A stretch of 64,000 bases of DNA from Microbacterium dextranolyticum (GCF_016907295.1 NZ_JAFBBR010000001.1:2232001-2296000), one strand, 5' to 3'; shown: positions 17,123 to 28,830, counted from the stretch's first letter. Notes: generated by a model from the letters alone, not told the origin. Made by a program: numbers and translations.

Positions 17123-18736
17123 TCAGCGCGCCGCGACGGTGAGAGTCGGGCTCGACGGCGCAGCGGATGCGTCCACCTGCAGCCCCACGCGGACCGTCTG
17201 ACCCACCGAGAGCGGGCCCGCCCAGTCCCTGCCGGTGCACGTGATCGTGCCCGAGGCGATGTCGCACGACATACCCCAGGAGTTCACGATCCGCCGCGCT
17301 GCCGGAGACGGCCACGACACGGTCCACCCCGATACGGCCCGAGACGCCGTGACGACGAAGTCCGCGACGTACCCGTCCTGCCATGCACTCTGCAGGTTCC
17401 ACGTCGCCGTGACCGATCCGCCGGTGACGGGACCGGGGGTCGGCGTCGGGGTCGGGGTGGGGGTGGCGGTCGGCTTCGGAGTCGGCGTGGCAGTCGGCGA
17501 CGCGGTCGGCTTCGGAGTCGGCGATGCCGTCGGCTTCGGCGTCGTGGTGGGGGTCGCGGTCGGCTTCGGCGTCGGGGTCACGGCTCCGGCACCCAGGAGC
17601 GGTGCGAGCGCGGTCAGTTTGGCGGTCTGCGGCGTCTTCCAGTCGTCCTTCACGAGGCCACCGGTGTCGCCGCTGTTCGGGTTGAACGACCAGTAGCCGT
17701 AGCTCATGCCGGTCGTCGACAGGTACGACACCATCGCCTGCAGCCACTGCGCGTCGCTCGAGGTCTCGAGCTTCGTTCCGAACTCGCCGACGAAGACGGG
17801 TGCGATGCCGTTCTTGGCGAGATACCCCCAGTTGGCGTCCCACACCGCGGCGAGGTTGTTCGGATAGTTCGGCGCCGAGAACCACGACTGCCCGTACACG
17901 GACGCCGGGTAGTCGTGCGGCGAGTAGACGAGCTGATGGGGAACGGCGAGATCGACAGGGGCGGTACGGGCATCCTTCAGCCCCCCGCCCCACCATGTCG
18001 TGCTGCCGTCGCCCTGGCGCTCGACACCCTCGACGACGATCAGCAGGTGCGGGTTGACGGCGAGCACCGCGTTGCCCGCGCGGGTCGCCGCGGCACGCCA
18101 GTCGCGCGCCGGGTCGCCGCAGCCCCAGCACGCCGGACCGTGCGGCTCGTTGTGCAGATCGACGCCGATGACGGTGGGGTCATCGCGATAGCGCTTCGCG
18201 AGCGCGGTCCAGTCGTCGATCCACCGCTGCTCGCCGTAGGTCGAGGTGTACCACAGCTCCGACTGCCCGGAGGAGTCGATCCGATGCCGGTCGAGGATCA
18301 CGCGCAGCCCGTGTGCCGCCGCCCGGGCGACGACGGTGTCCATGAGCTGCTGCGGAGTCTGCGAGACCAGGCCGGGGTTGCGCCACGCGTCGATCGACGA
18401 CGTCGAGGTGCCCGCGAGGCACTGCGTCGAGAACGGCAGACGCACCGTGTTGAAGCCCATCGCCGCGATCTGCGCGAGCCCCTCGTCGAGCGTGATCGAC
18501 CAGAGCCCGTGCGGGGCGCAGTTGGGGGTCTCCAGTCCGAACCAGTTCGCCGCCTTGACGGTGAACGTGGTGCCGTCGGATGCCACGATCCGGCCGCCGT
18601 CCGTGTGCAGCCACCCGGTGGGGGCGGCCTGCACGGCAGTCGGGGCGCACAGCGCGAGGGTGAGCGCGAGGACGAGGCCGACGCGCGTGACGAACCTGCG
18701 CGTGACGGAGCGGGTCTGGGGGGAACGCAGGGTCAT
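17123..18736 (-). CDS. Secreted GH5 cellulase with CBM2
   Basis: Exported endo-beta-1,4-glucanase (537 aa). The signal peptide (RRFVTRVGLVLALTLAL, cleavage near AVQA-AP) is followed by a glycoside hydrolase family 5 domain with the acid/base LHNEPHG and the nucleophile VFVGEFGTK. A Thr/Pro/Lys linker of about 60 residues (17440-17580) joins a C-terminal cellulose-binding CBM2 with conserved Trp residues and two Cys. It acts outside the cell on cellulose or mixed-linkage glucan. No sugar ABC transporter or LacI regulator is adjacent, so it is an isolated locus. Confidence 0.93.
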   Translation of the reverse strand: MTLRSPQTRSVTRRFVTRVGLVLALTLALCAPTAVQAAPTGWLHTDGGRIVASDGTTFTVKAANWFGLETPNCAPHGLWSITLDEGLAQIAAMGFNTVRLPFSTQCLAGTSTSSIDAWRNPGLVSQTPQQLMDTVVARAAAHGLRVILDRHRIDSSGQSELWYTSTYGEQRWIDDWTALAKRYRDDPTVIGVDLHNEPHGPACWGCGDPARDWRAAATRAGNAVLAVNPHLLIVVEGVERQGDGSTTWWGGGLKDARTAPVDLAVPHQLVYSPHDYPASVYGQSWFSAPNYPNNLAAVWDANWGYLAKNGIAPVFVGEFGTKLETSSDAQWLQAMVSYLSTTGMSYGYWSFNPNSGDTGGLVKDDWKTPQTAKLTALAPLLGAGAVTPTPKPTATPTTTPKPTASPTPKPTASPTATPTPKPTATPTPTPTPTPGPVTGGSVTATWNLQSAWQDGYVADFVVTASRAVSGWTVSWPSPAARRIVNSWGMSCDIASGTITCTGRDWAGPLSVGQTVRVGLQVDASAAPSSPTLTVAAR

Positions 18737-18798
18737 CTCGGCCTCGTATCTCGGGGCGGCGGGGGGCGCGAACCGCGAGACGAAGCCGGTTCGGGATC

Positions 18799-18804
18799 AT
18801 CGTA
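18799..18804 (-). promoter_or_regulatory. -10 box of the cellulase gene
   Basis: TACGAT on the minus strand, about 60 nt before the ATG. A loose dyad, CGAACCG-N11-CGGTTCG, lies at about 18769-18793, near the inferred transcription start, and could be an operator. It does not match the CebR consensus. Confidence 0.4.
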
Positions 18805-18866
18805 GCGGCGCGGCCGAGCGGCCGCGCACCGGCGATTCCCGTCGGCGATGCGTGTGGGCGTCGCGG

Positions 18867-20633
18867 TCAGCGCCGCGCGAGCCGAGCGACGGCGTCGCCC
18901 GCGGAGAGCGTCGTCCGCTCCCCCGTCCGACGCTCCCAGAGCTCGACCTCGCCGTCGGCCGCGCCGCGCCCGACGATGACGATCCACGGCACGCCGATCA
19001 GCTCGGCGTCGCCGAACTTCACGCCGGGCGACACCTTGGGACGGTCGTCGTAGAGCACGTCGAGACCCGAGGCATCCAGCTGCGCCGAGACGTCCGCGGC
19101 GAGCGCGAACGCCGCCTCGTCGCGACCGGTGGCCACGACCTGCACGTCGAAGGGCGCGACCGACTCGGGCCAGATGAGGCCCTTCTCGTCGTTGTTGAGC
19201 TCGGCGATGATCGCGAGGATGCGCGTGACACCGATGCCGTAGGAGCCCATCGTGACCGTGACGAGCTTGCCGTTCTCATCGAGGACTTTGAGCCCCAGCG
19301 CCTCGGCGTACTTGCGGCCGAGCTGGAAGACGTGGCCGATCTCCATGCCGCGCGCCAGGTGCACGGGGCCCGAGCCGTCGGGCGCCGGGTCGCCGCCCCG
19401 TACGGTGGCGATCTCGACGAAGCCGTCGGCGTCGAAGTCGCGCCCGGCGACGAGCGAGTGCACGTGCTTCTGGTCGATGTTGGCGCCGGTGATCCAGGCG
19501 GTGCCCTCCACGACGCGCGGGTCGAGCAGGTAGCGGATGCCGGTCGCCGACTCTTCGCCGAGGATCGCGCCCTCTTCCGACCACGGGCCGATGTAGCCCT
19601 TCACGAGCAGCGGGTGCTTCTCGAAGTCCTCGGGGGTGGCGGGTGCGACCTCGGCCGGCGCGAACGCGACCTCGGCGCGCTTGTCGTCGACGTCGCGGTC
19701 GCCGGGGATGCCCACGACGACGAGCTCGCGCGTGCCGTCGAGATGCGTGAGGGCGAGCACCACGTTCTTCAGCGTGTCGGCGGCGGTGTAGGCGCGCTCC
19801 GTCGTGTCGAGCACCGCGTTCGTGTGCGCGACCAGCGTGTCGATCGTCGGCGTGTTCGGCGAGTCGAAGATCACCGGGGTAGGCAGGCCCTCGAACGGGA
19901 TCGGTGCGGGGGCGATCGTCTGGAAGGCCTCGACGTTGGCCGCGTAGCCGCCGTCGGAGCGGACGAAGGTGTCTTCGCCGACGGGGGTGGGGTGCAGGAA
20001 CTCCTCCGACTTCGAGCCGCCCATCGCACCGGCATCCGCCTGCACGATCGCGTACTCGAGGCCGAGACGCTGGAAGATGCGCTCGTACGCGTCGCGCTGC
20101 GCCTGGTAGCTGGCGTCGAGACCGGCATCGGTGTAGTCGAAGGAGTAGGCGTCCTTCATCGTGAACTCACGGCCGCGCAGGAGGCCCGCGCGGGGGCGCG
20201 CCTCGTCGCGGTACTTGTCCTGGATCTGGTACAGCGTGACCGGCAGGTCCTTGTACGACGAGTACAGGTCCTTCACGAGAAGGGTGAAGGCCTCTTCGTG
20301 CGTCGGGGCGAGCAGGTAGTCGCCCCCCTTGCGGTCGTTCAGGCGGAAGAGCAGGTCGCCGTACTCCTCCCAGCGACCGGTCGCCTCGTAGGCCTCGCGG
20401 GGCATCAGCGCGGGAAAGTGCACCTCCTGCGCACCGGCGGCGGCCATCTCCTCACGCACGACCGTCTCGATCCGCGCCTTCACGCGCAGGCCCAGCGGCA
20501 GCCACGCGAAGATGCCGGCCGCCTGCGGCCGGATGTAGCCGGCGCGGATCAGCAGCTTGTGACTCGCGACCTCGGCACCGGCCGGGTCTTCGCGGAGCGT
20601 GCGGACGAAGAAGGAGGAGAGACGGGTGACCAC
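18867..20633 (-). CDS. proS: Prolyl-tRNA synthetase
   Basis: Class II aminoacyl-tRNA synthetase charging tRNA-Pro (588 aa). This is the long bacterial type with the INS editing domain between motifs 2 and 3. Visible are the N-terminal [20 protein letters not shown], motif 2 ([14 protein letters not shown]) and motif 3 ([11 protein letters not shown]), followed by the anticodon-binding domain. It starts at GTG 20633, 8 nt after TAGACT (20642-20647, minus), so it may be leaderless or nearly so. It is the usual partner of ispG/rseP/dxr, here separated from ispG by seven inserted genes. Confidence 0.95.
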   Translation of the reverse strand: MVTRLSSFFVRTLREDPAGAEVASHKLLIRAGYIRPQAAGIFAWLPLGLRVKARIETVVREEMAAAGAQEVHFPALMPREAYEATGRWEEYGDLLFRLNDRKGGDYLLAPTHEEAFTLLVKDLYSSYKDLPVTLYQIQDKYRDEARPRAGLLRGREFTMKDAYSFDYTDAGLDASYQAQRDAYERIFQRLGLEYAIVQADAGAMGGSKSEEFLHPTPVGEDTFVRSDGGYAANVEAFQTIAPAPIPFEGLPTPVIFDSPNTPTIDTLVAHTNAVLDTTERAYTAADTLKNVVLALTHLDGTRELVVVGIPGDRDVDDKRAEVAFAPAEVAPATPEDFEKHPLLVKGYIGPWSEEGAILGEESATGIRYLLDPRVVEGTAWITGANIDQKHVHSLVAGRDFDADGFVEIATVRGGDPAPDGSGPVHLARGMEIGHVFQLGRKYAEALGLKVLDENGKLVTVTMGSYGIGVTRILAIIAELNNDEKGLIWPESVAPFDVQVVATGRDEAAFALAADVSAQLDASGLDVLYDDRPKVSPGVKFGDAELIGVPWIVIVGRGAADGEVELWERRTGERTTLSAGDAVARLARR

Positions 20634-20817
20634 GATCCCCCAGTCTACGGACCCGCCGCGGGACGCCCCGCGCGGGCGCGCTCATTTGCAGAACCGGAAG
20701 AACGCACGATCTTCACACCGGTTTTCTTCCGAAGAGCAGGGTTTCTTGGCTGAGAGTGGAACCACCTCGACGAGCTCCCCGCCACGGCGGCGGGAACACC
20801 AGCGAAAAGGAACCATC
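20634..20817. other. proS-aceA divergent intergenic region
   Basis: 184 nt with the proS promoter at the left and the aceA leader at the right. TTTGCAGAACC near 20686 loosely resembles RamB-type sites of acetate regulons. AACCGG/CCGGTT and repeated GGTTT(T)CTT stretches (20720-20747) are present, but I could not define a clean operator. Confidence 0.4.
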
Positions 20818-22413
20818 ATGACCGCGTACCACGACACCCTCCGCGCCACCCGCGCCCTCACCGACGAGCACGGGTCCAGCTGGGACGCCATCGACCCCGA
20901 GTACGTCGCGCGGATGCGACTGCAGAACCGCTTCCGCACGGGCCTGGAGATCGCGCAGTACACCGCCGACATCATGCGCCGCGACATGGCGGAGTACGAC
21001 GCCGACTCGTCGGCGTACACGCAGTCGCTCGGCGTCTGGCACGGCTTCATCGGGCAGCAGAAGCTCATCTCGATCAAGAAGCACCTGAAGTCGACGAAGG
21101 GGCGCTACCTCTACCTCTCCGGGTGGATGGTCGCCGCCCTCCGCTCCGAGTTCGGCCCGCTCCCCGACCAGTCCATGCACGAGAAGACAGCCGTCCCCGC
21201 GCTGATCGAAGAGCTCTACACCTTCCTGCGCCAGGCCGACACGCGAGAGCTCGACCTGCTGTTCACGCAGCTCGATCGCGCCCGGGCCGCCGGCGATGAG
21301 ACGGCGGTCGAGTTCATCCAGTCGCAGATCGATGCCTTCGAGACCCACGTCGTGCCGATCATCGCCGACATCGACGCCGGGTTCGGCAACCCCGAGGCGA
21401 CGTACCTGCTGGCCAAGAAGATGATCGAGGCGGGCGCCTGCGCCATCCAGATCGAGAACCAGGTGTCGGACGAGAAGCAGTGCGGTCATCAGGACGGCAA
21501 GGTCACCGTGCCGCACGAGGACTTCATCGCGAAGATCAATGCCGTCCGCTACGCCTTCCTCGAGCTCGGGATCGACAACGGCATCATCGTCGCCCGCACC
21601 GACTCGCTGGGCGCGGGACTGACGCAGAAGCTCGCCGTCACCCAGCGCCCGGGCGACCTCGGCGATCAGTACAACTCCTACCTCGACGTCGAGGAGATCT
21701 CCGCAGACGACCTCGCCAACGGCGACGTGGTGATCAAGCGGGGCGGCCGGCTCCTGCGGCCGAAGCGCCTGCCCAGCAACCTGTACCGCTTCCGGGCGGG
21801 CACCGGCGAAGCGCGGTGCGTGCTGGACTGCATCACCGCGCTGCAGCACGGCGCCGACCTCCTGTGGATCGAGACGGAGAAGCCGCACGTCGCCCAGATC
21901 GCCGGGATGGTGGACGAGATCCGCGCCGTGATCCCCGACGCCAAGCTCGTCTACAACAACAGCCCGTCGTTCAACTGGACGCTGAACTTCCGCCAGCAGG
22001 TCTACGACGCGCTCGTGGAGCAGGGCGCCGACGTGTCGGCCTACGTGCGCGACGAGTTGATGAGCCCCGAGTACGACGACACCGAGCTCGGACGCCTCGC
22101 CGACGAGAGGATCCGCTCGTTCCAGAAGGATGCCTCGGCGCGCGCGGGCATCTTCCACCACCTCATCACCCTGCCGACCTACCACACGGCAGCGCTGTCG
22201 ACCGATGACCTGGCGAAGGGCTACTTCGGCGACGAGGGCATGCTCGCCTACGTCTCCGGTGTGCAGCGTCGCGAGATCCGCGAGGGCATCGCCACGGTCA
22301 AGCACCAGAACATGGCCGGCAGCGACATCGGCGACAACCACAAGGAATACTTCGCCGGCGACGCGGCCCTGAAGGCCGGCGGCGCGCACAACACGATGAA
22401 CCAGTTCGGCTGA
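20818..22413 (+). CDS. aceA: Isocitrate lyase, long form
   Basis: Glyoxylate-shunt enzyme cleaving isocitrate to glyoxylate and succinate (531 aa). The catalytic loop reads KQCGHQDGKVTVPHEDF with the active-site Cys. IVARTDSLGAG, NNSPSFNW and the C-terminal FHHLITLPTYHTAALS are intact. At 531 residues it has the long insert typical of the Pseudomonas-like form, rather than the ~430-residue corynebacterial AceA. The ATG at 20818 follows AAAAGGAACC. Malate synthase is not in the window. A 13-bp hairpin lies 11 nt after the stop. Confidence 0.95.
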   Translation: MTAYHDTLRATRALTDEHGSSWDAIDPEYVARMRLQNRFRTGLEIAQYTADIMRRDMAEYDADSSAYTQSLGVWHGFIGQQKLISIKKHLKSTKGRYLYLSGWMVAALRSEFGPLPDQSMHEKTAVPALIEELYTFLRQADTRELDLLFTQLDRARAAGDETAVEFIQSQIDAFETHVVPIIADIDAGFGNPEATYLLAKKMIEAGACAIQIENQVSDEKQCGHQDGKVTVPHEDFIAKINAVRYAFLELGIDNGIIVARTDSLGAGLTQKLAVTQRPGDLGDQYNSYLDVEEISADDLANGDVVIKRGGRLLRPKRLPSNLYRFRAGTGEARCVLDCITALQHGADLLWIETEKPHVAQIAGMVDEIRAVIPDAKLVYNNSPSFNWTLNFRQQVYDALVEQGADVSAYVRDELMSPEYDDTELGRLADERIRSFQKDASARAGIFHHLITLPTYHTAALSTDDLAKGYFGDEGMLAYVSGVQRREIREGIATVKHQNMAGSDIGDNHKEYFAGDAALKAGGAHNTMNQFG

Positions 22414-22423
22414 GCGCATCGCA

Positions 22424-22467
22424 CCGGATGCCGGGGGCCTCGCATCGGCGGGGACCCCGGCATCCGG
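22424..22467 (+). terminator. Terminator hairpin after aceA
   Basis: CCGGATGCCGGGG (22424-22436) and CCCCGGCATCCGG (22455-22467) form a perfect 13-bp stem with an 18-nt loop. There is no T-run. Confidence 0.6.
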
Positions 22468-22507
22468 CATGCATCGACGCCTCAGGGTCGGGTCACGGCC
22501 GCGCGCC

Positions 22508-22513
22508 TACACT
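22508..22513 (+). promoter_or_regulatory. -10 box of leaderless RNB gene
   Basis: TACACT, six bases (GACGGC), then GTG at 22520. Confidence 0.55.
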
Positions 22514-22519
22514 GACGGC

Positions 22520-23956
22520 GTGACCACGCGACGCGCCCGGATCATGTCCACGACGACCCGCGGCGAGCTCGCCGCCTCGCTCGCGGCCCTGCGGCGCTCG
22601 CTCGATCTGCCGGCCGCGTACCCCTCCGCGGCCCTCGCCGAAGCCGAGCGGGCCGCCGACACCGTACCGACGGATCCGACAGCCGCTGTCCTCGCCGACC
22701 TCCGGTCGATCCCGTTCCTGACGATCGATCCGGAAGGATCGACGGATCTCGACCAGGCGCTGCACCTGGAGCGCACGGCGAGCGGTGGCATCCTGCACTA
22801 CGCGATCGCGGACGTCCCCGCCTTCGTCACGCCGGGCGGTGCGCTGGATGTCGAGACGCGCAGGCGGGGCCAGACGATCTATGCGCCCGACGGGCGGATC
22901 CCCCTTCACCCCGAGGTGATCAGCGAGCACGCGGCATCGCTCCTGCCCGGCGTCGACCGTCGCGCCTACGTCTGGCGATTCGTGCTCGACGACGGTGCCC
23001 GTCCCGTCGAGACGACCCTGACCCGGGCCGTCGTGCGCTCGGTGCGCCAATGGTCGTACGTCGAGGCCCAGGCCGCGATCGACGACGCCACGGCGCCCGA
23101 AAGCCTGCGCTCGCTGGTCTGGTTCGGCAGCGAGCGTGCGGCGCGCGAACGGGAACGCGGCGGCGCGAGCCTCAACATCCCCGAGGCGCGCATCGTCGTC
23201 GACGGCGACGGATATCGGCTCGAGCTCGAGGCGGAGGTGCCGCTCGAAGACGCCAACGCGCAGGTGTCGCTGCTGACCGGCATGGCCGCCGCCGACATCA
23301 TGCTGCGCGGGCGGATCGGCATCCTCCGCACGATGCCGCCCGCCGCCCCCGACGACATCGCGCGCTTCCGCGCGCAGACGGTCGCATTGGGACTTCCGTG
23401 GCGAACGGACGTGCCGTACGGCGAGTACCTGCAGTCGCTCGACCGCTCCCCCGCCGCCCGTGCCGTCCGGGAGTACGCCGGCGGTCTCTTCCGAGGAGCC
23501 GGCTACGCGAGCTTCGACGGCGAGCCGCCCGCCCAGACCGATCAGGCCGCGATCGCCGCGCCGTATGCGCACACGACCGCGCCGCTGCGCCGCCTCGTCG
23601 ATCGGTGGTCGCTCGTCGTCTGCGAGGCGCTCGCGAACGATCGCGAGGTGCCGGAGTGGGCACGCGCCTCGCTCGCCGAGCTCCCCGCGCTCATGGCACG
23701 CAGCTCGGCGGTGACGTCGCGGTGGGATGCCGGTGCCCTCGACCGGGTCGAAGCCGCCGTCCTCTCGGGGCGCGAGGGCGAGGTGTTCGAGGGGGTCGTG
23801 CTGGCCGTGCGCGGCGACGGCATCCGCGTGCAACTGCTGTCTCCGCCCGTCGAGGCCAAGGTGCCCGGCATCACCGCCGCGCCGGGCGACTCGGTGCGGC
23901 TGCGCCTCGTGGCGGCCTCGATCGGCGACGGCACGCTCCGCTTCGCGGCCGCGTGA
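22520..23956 (+). CDS. RNB-domain exoribonuclease
   Basis: Short actinobacterial RNase II/R family protein (478 aa). The catalytic RNB core has SIPFLTIDPEGSTDLDQAL, with acidic residues for two-metal hydrolysis. A later segment, AAPYAHTTAPLRRLVDRW, carries the family's YxHxTSPLRRYxD-like motif. A compact C-terminal S1-like tail follows. The cold-shock domains found in RNase R are missing at the N-terminus. The GTG at 22520 was chosen on the leaderless spacing; an ATG nine codons in is possible. It probably degrades RNA 3' to 5'. Confidence 0.85.
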   Translation: MTTRRARIMSTTTRGELAASLAALRRSLDLPAAYPSAALAEAERAADTVPTDPTAAVLADLRSIPFLTIDPEGSTDLDQALHLERTASGGILHYAIADVPAFVTPGGALDVETRRRGQTIYAPDGRIPLHPEVISEHAASLLPGVDRRAYVWRFVLDDGARPVETTLTRAVVRSVRQWSYVEAQAAIDDATAPESLRSLVWFGSERAARERERGGASLNIPEARIVVDGDGYRLELEAEVPLEDANAQVSLLTGMAAADIMLRGRIGILRTMPPAAPDDIARFRAQTVALGLPWRTDVPYGEYLQSLDRSPAARAVREYAGGLFRGAGYASFDGEPPAQTDQAAIAAPYAHTTAPLRRLVDRWSLVVCEALANDREVPEWARASLAELPALMARSSAVTSRWDAGALDRVEAAVLSGREGEVFEGVVLAVRGDGIRVQLLSPPVEAKVPGITAAPGDSVRLRLVAASIGDGTLRFAAA

Positions 23957-24015
23957 CGACGCGACGAGTCCGCCGACGACGGATCCGCCTGGCTCTGGGT
24001 AGGCGCGCCCATCTG

Positions 24016-24032
24016 CGATATATTGCATATCG
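24016..24032. promoter_or_regulatory. GntR-type operator over the gntR-acdS promoter
   Basis: CGATATATTGCATATCG is a dyad with 6-nt arms and a 5-nt centre. It covers the TATATT -10 box (24019-24024) and reaches the G of the GTG start at 24032. This position implies autorepression by the GntR protein and co-regulation of acdS. Confidence 0.6.
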
Positions 24033-24715
24033 TGCCCCTTTCCGTCGCTCCCCTTTCTCGCACACTCCTGCGCGACGACATCCTGTCGAGGCTCCGCGAC
24101 GCGATCGTCGACGGTTCCCTCGCCCCCGGCGAGCAGCTACGCGACGGGGATCTGGCCGAGCGCCTCGGCGTGAGCCGCACGCCGGTGCGCGAGGCGCTTC
24201 TCGAACTCGCACGTGCGGGCCTCGTGCGCAGCACGCCGGGCCGTTCCACGGTCGTCGCCCCCCTCGAAGACCGCGCGATCCTCGACGCGCAATCCGTCGT
24301 CGCCGCCATGCACGGCGTCGCGGCACGTGAAGCGGTCGCGCGGCTGACGCCGGCAGACCTCGACGAGATGCGGGCGGCGAACGCCGACTTCACCGCCGCG
24401 CAACGTCGCGGCGACCTCGACGCCGCCGTCATCGCCGATGCACGATTCCACGCGGTCGCGGTCTCGGCGTGCGGCAACGCGGCCGTCGCGGGCGTGCTCT
24501 CCCAGTACGAACCCGTCCTCCGACGCGCCGAGCGCCTGCGCTTCGGCTCGCATGAAGGCGCCGAATCCGCCGAACGCCATGCCCGCCTCATCGCGGCATG
24601 CGCGGACGGCGACGCCGAGGCCGCCGCCCACCTCGCCGAACAGACCTGGCGGAGCCTCTCGCTCGCGCCGCGGACCGACACCCACCCCACACCGACCGAG
24701 GAGCACCGACCATGA
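24032..24715 (+). CDS. GntR/FCD-family transcriptional regulator
   Basis: DNA-binding regulator (227 aa). The N-terminal winged helix is typical of GntR proteins ([40 protein letters not shown]). The C-terminal FCD effector domain has the metal/ligand His set ([10 protein letters not shown], later ERHARLI). The GTG at 24032, 7 nt after TATATT, is preferred over a TTG nine bases upstream. Its stop overlaps the acdS start as ATGA, so the two form one translationally coupled unit. It is the likely controller of acdS; the ligand is unknown. Confidence 0.88.
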   Translation: MPLSVAPLSRTLLRDDILSRLRDAIVDGSLAPGEQLRDGDLAERLGVSRTPVREALLELARAGLVRSTPGRSTVVAPLEDRAILDAQSVVAAMHGVAAREAVARLTPADLDEMRAANADFTAAQRRGDLDAAVIADARFHAVAVSACGNAAVAGVLSQYEPVLRRAERLRFGSHEGAESAERHARLIAACADGDAEAAAHLAEQTWRSLSLAPRTDTHPTPTEEHRP

Positions 24716-25740
24716 AGCTGCACGAGTTCCCCCGCCACCCGCTCACGTTCGGGCCGAGCCCCGTGCATCACCTGGCACGGCTCAGTCGACACCTCGGCGG
24801 AGCGCAGGTCTGGGCCAAGCGCGAGGACGTCTCGAGCGGCCTGGCCTTCGGGGGCAACAAGACGCGCAAGCTCGAGTACATCGTGCCCGACGTGCTCGCC
24901 TCGGGGGCCGACACCCTCGTCTCGATCGGCGGCTACCAGTCCAACCACACCCGCCAGGTCGCCGCCGTCGCCGCCCATCTGGGGCTGAAGGCCCGTCTCG
25001 TCCAGGAGAAGTGGGTCCCCTGGGACGATCCCACGAACGACCAGGTCGGCAACATCCTCCTCTCGCGCATGATGGGCGCCGACTCACGCCTCGACGACGC
25101 CGGTTTCGACATCGGCATCCGCGACTCGTGGAAGCAGGCCCTCGCCGAGGTCGAGGCCGCCGGCGGCGTGCCGTATCCGATCCCCGCCGGAGCCAGCGAG
25201 CACCGGCTCGGAGGCCTCGGCTTCGCGAACTGGGCGTTCGAGGTCGCCGACCAGGAGAAGCAGCTCGGCGTCTTCTTCGACACGATCGTCGTGTGCACGG
25301 TGACGGGATCCACCCACGCCGGCATGATCGCCGGGTTCGCAGCCCTCGAGGAGCTCACGGGCATCCGGCGTCGGGTGATCGGCATCGACGCCTCCGCGAC
25401 GCTGCAGAAGACCCGCGACCAGGTCGCACGGATCGCCCGGCACACGGCGGAGCTCATCGAGCTCGGTCGCGACCTGCGTGACGACGAGATCCAGGTGCTG
25501 GAGGGCTGGGCGGGCGAGCTGTACGGCATCCCCGTCGACTCGACGATGGATGCGATGGCTCTCGGCGCGCAACTGGAGGCGATGATCACCGATCCGGTCT
25601 ACGAGGGCAAATCGCTCGCCGGGCTCATCGATCTGGTGCGCACCCACGACATCCCGGCCTCGTCCACCGTGCTGTACGCGCACCTCGGCGGCCAGCCCGC
25701 GATCAACGCGTACCACTCCCTCTGGGACCCGTCCGTCTGA
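24712..25740 (+). CDS. acdS: 1-aminocyclopropane-1-carboxylate deaminase
   Basis: PLP enzyme (342 aa) predicted to split the plant ethylene precursor ACC into 2-oxobutyrate and ammonia. The PLP lysine lies in [40 protein letters not shown] and VLYAHLGG follow the AcdS order and the length matches. The close relative D-cysteine desulfhydrase must be considered: at the position where typical AcdS reads YGLPNEGT this protein reads YGIPVDST, so the discriminating acidic residue is conservatively changed. Regulation by a coupled GntR gene, rather than the Lrp-type AcdR of proteobacteria, is notable. Confidence 0.83.
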   Translation: MKLHEFPRHPLTFGPSPVHHLARLSRHLGGAQVWAKREDVSSGLAFGGNKTRKLEYIVPDVLASGADTLVSIGGYQSNHTRQVAAVAAHLGLKARLVQEKWVPWDDPTNDQVGNILLSRMMGADSRLDDAGFDIGIRDSWKQALAEVEAAGGVPYPIPAGASEHRLGGLGFANWAFEVADQEKQLGVFFDTIVVCTVTGSTHAGMIAGFAALEELTGIRRRVIGIDASATLQKTRDQVARIARHTAELIELGRDLRDDEIQVLEGWAGELYGIPVDSTMDAMALGAQLEAMITDPVYEGKSLAGLIDLVRTHDIPASSTVLYAHLGGQPAINAYHSLWDPSV

Positions 25741-25748
25741 CGCGTCGA

Positions 25749-25798
25749 GCCCTCGCCGCCGCGGCGGGCCCTCACCCGTGCGCGAGGGCGGCGAGGGC
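25749..25798 (+). terminator. Possible terminator hairpin after acdS
   Basis: GCCCTCGCCGCC (25749-25760) and GGCGGCGAGGGC (25787-25798) pair perfectly over 12 bp around a 26-nt loop. The right arm lies inside the 3' end of the convergent lipoprotein gene, so it could be coincidental. Confidence 0.4.
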
Positions 25799-26863
25799 CC
25801 GACCCGCGACGTCGAGTGACGCCTCTCGCCCGCCGACGCGGACGCGGATCAGATTCGTGCCGTCCGTCGCGACCAGCCGGTCACCCACGAAAGAAGAACC
25901 CGTCATCACGGTGAGCCGGGCGTCGGTCGCGCCGTCCAGGTGCGTCCGATCGCCGGCATCGGCCGACACGGTCGGCCACATCCAGGCCCCGCCCGGCTGC
26001 AGCGTCACCGAAATCAGCCCGTACGTGCCGCCGGTGACGGCGTCGTCGCCCGGCCCGAACTGACAGAACTGCTGGACCCCGGCGTGCTCGAAGAGGTCGT
26101 CCTCGGGCTGGCGCGAGCCCTCCCAGTACCCCGACCAGTAGCCCTCGCCGATGACCTGCTCGAGAGCCATCCGTGCGCCCAGAGCCGTGCATTCCGTGAT
26201 CTTCCACCGCGGGGCCGTCGGCGCGAGGGGAACCGGCTCCGGAAAGGCCGTCGCATTCGCGGCGACGTCGTCGAGCAGCGACGACATGACGTCGACGGGA
26301 GCCTGCTCACCCTCCTCCATCGGCGAGGACGCGACCATGACCCACAGTCCCCCGACCGTGCGACCCCAGCGGCAGACGCGCGTGTCGTAGTTCCACTCGC
26401 ACGCGGGCTCGGCGAGCGCCGCCGTCACGGTCGGGGCGGCTACCTGCCGAGGCAGCGCGAACACGGTCCAGGCACGCCCCGTCCGCGACGAGTCCGTCTT
26501 TTCGAACCAGGTGCATCTCAGGCCGCCCGCCGTTGCTTCGGGCCCCGGCGGCGCCGTGGTGGTCTCGGCTCCCGCGACATCGGCCAGCTGCTGCGAAAGC
26601 CACACCGACTGCTCGAGTGCCCCCGGCCCGACGCGGGCGTCACGCTGCGACGGCGTGAGCATCGCGTCGCACTGTCCCCCGAACGCGACCGTCCACGCTG
26701 CCGCCGTCGGCGAGGGTGTCGCCGACGCGCTCGGCGGCGTCGACGACGTCACCTGTCCCGACGGCGCGGGGTCGGCCGCCGACCCTGTCGCGGCGCAGCC
26801 GGTGACGCCGAGGACGACCACGATTCCCAGGGCGGAGAGGGCACGGAGCGCGGGGGCGATCAT
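25772..26863 (-). CDS. Lipoprotein of unknown function
   Basis: Exported lipoprotein (363 aa) starting [12 protein letters not shown], with lipobox VTGC after the hydrophobic segment. A Ser/Thr/Pro-rich tether of about 45 residues follows. The mature part has several Cys and Trp residues ([30 protein letters not shown]) and looks like a duplicated extracytoplasmic domain stabilised by disulfides. No family recognised. It converges on acdS and is divergent from treS. Confidence 0.75.
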   Translation of the reverse strand: MIAPALRALSALGIVVVLGVTGCAATGSAADPAPSGQVTSSTPPSASATPSPTAAAWTVAFGGQCDAMLTPSQRDARVGPGALEQSVWLSQQLADVAGAETTTAPPGPEATAGGLRCTWFEKTDSSRTGRAWTVFALPRQVAAPTVTAALAEPACEWNYDTRVCRWGRTVGGLWVMVASSPMEEGEQAPVDVMSSLLDDVAANATAFPEPVPLAPTAPRWKITECTALGARMALEQVIGEGYWSGYWEGSRQPEDDLFEHAGVQQFCQFGPGDDAVTGGTYGLISVTLQPGGAWMWPTVSADAGDRTHLDGATDARLTVMTGSSFVGDRLVATDGTNLIRVRVGGREASLDVAGRALAALAHG

Positions 26864-27064
26864 GCTCTCATCGTGGCACCGTCGCGCCGTCCGCACGTGG
26901 TGCGGTCGGCAACGATTCCGTCACGTCCCTCCCGCGCAGCATCGGCAGAGGTCGAGGAGCACCGCACCTCGTCACTCGTAACACCCCCGCCGATATCGAT
27001 CAAGGGCGTGCGGCGGGCGCGCATCTGTAGCAGATTGGGATCATCCGAGGCGAAGGATGACTGC
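26864..27064. other. Divergent intergenic region upstream of treS
   Basis: 201 nt separating the lipoprotein gene and treS. It contains GATATCGATC near 26991 and a GAAGGATG ribosome site before treS. I see no convincing promoter hexamers or small gene. Confidence 0.4.

Positions 27065-28830
<1,766 letters not shown>

Noticed and set aside
16271..18805. 844-codon open frame spanning the LOG and cellulase genes on the plus strand
   Set aside because: Crosses two real genes and an intergenic region on the opposite strand and has no recognisable domain.
20684..20695. RamB-type operator upstream of aceA
   Set aside because: TTTGCAGAACC shares only the TTTGCA core with the corynebacterial consensus; a single partial match in AT-poor DNA is not enough.
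20688..20747. Possible third copy of the GAGAAACC element upstream of aceA
   Set aside because: GCAGAACC and two GGTTT(T)CT sites occur, but spacing is 20 nt or irregular, one site is missing and it does not follow a stop codon.
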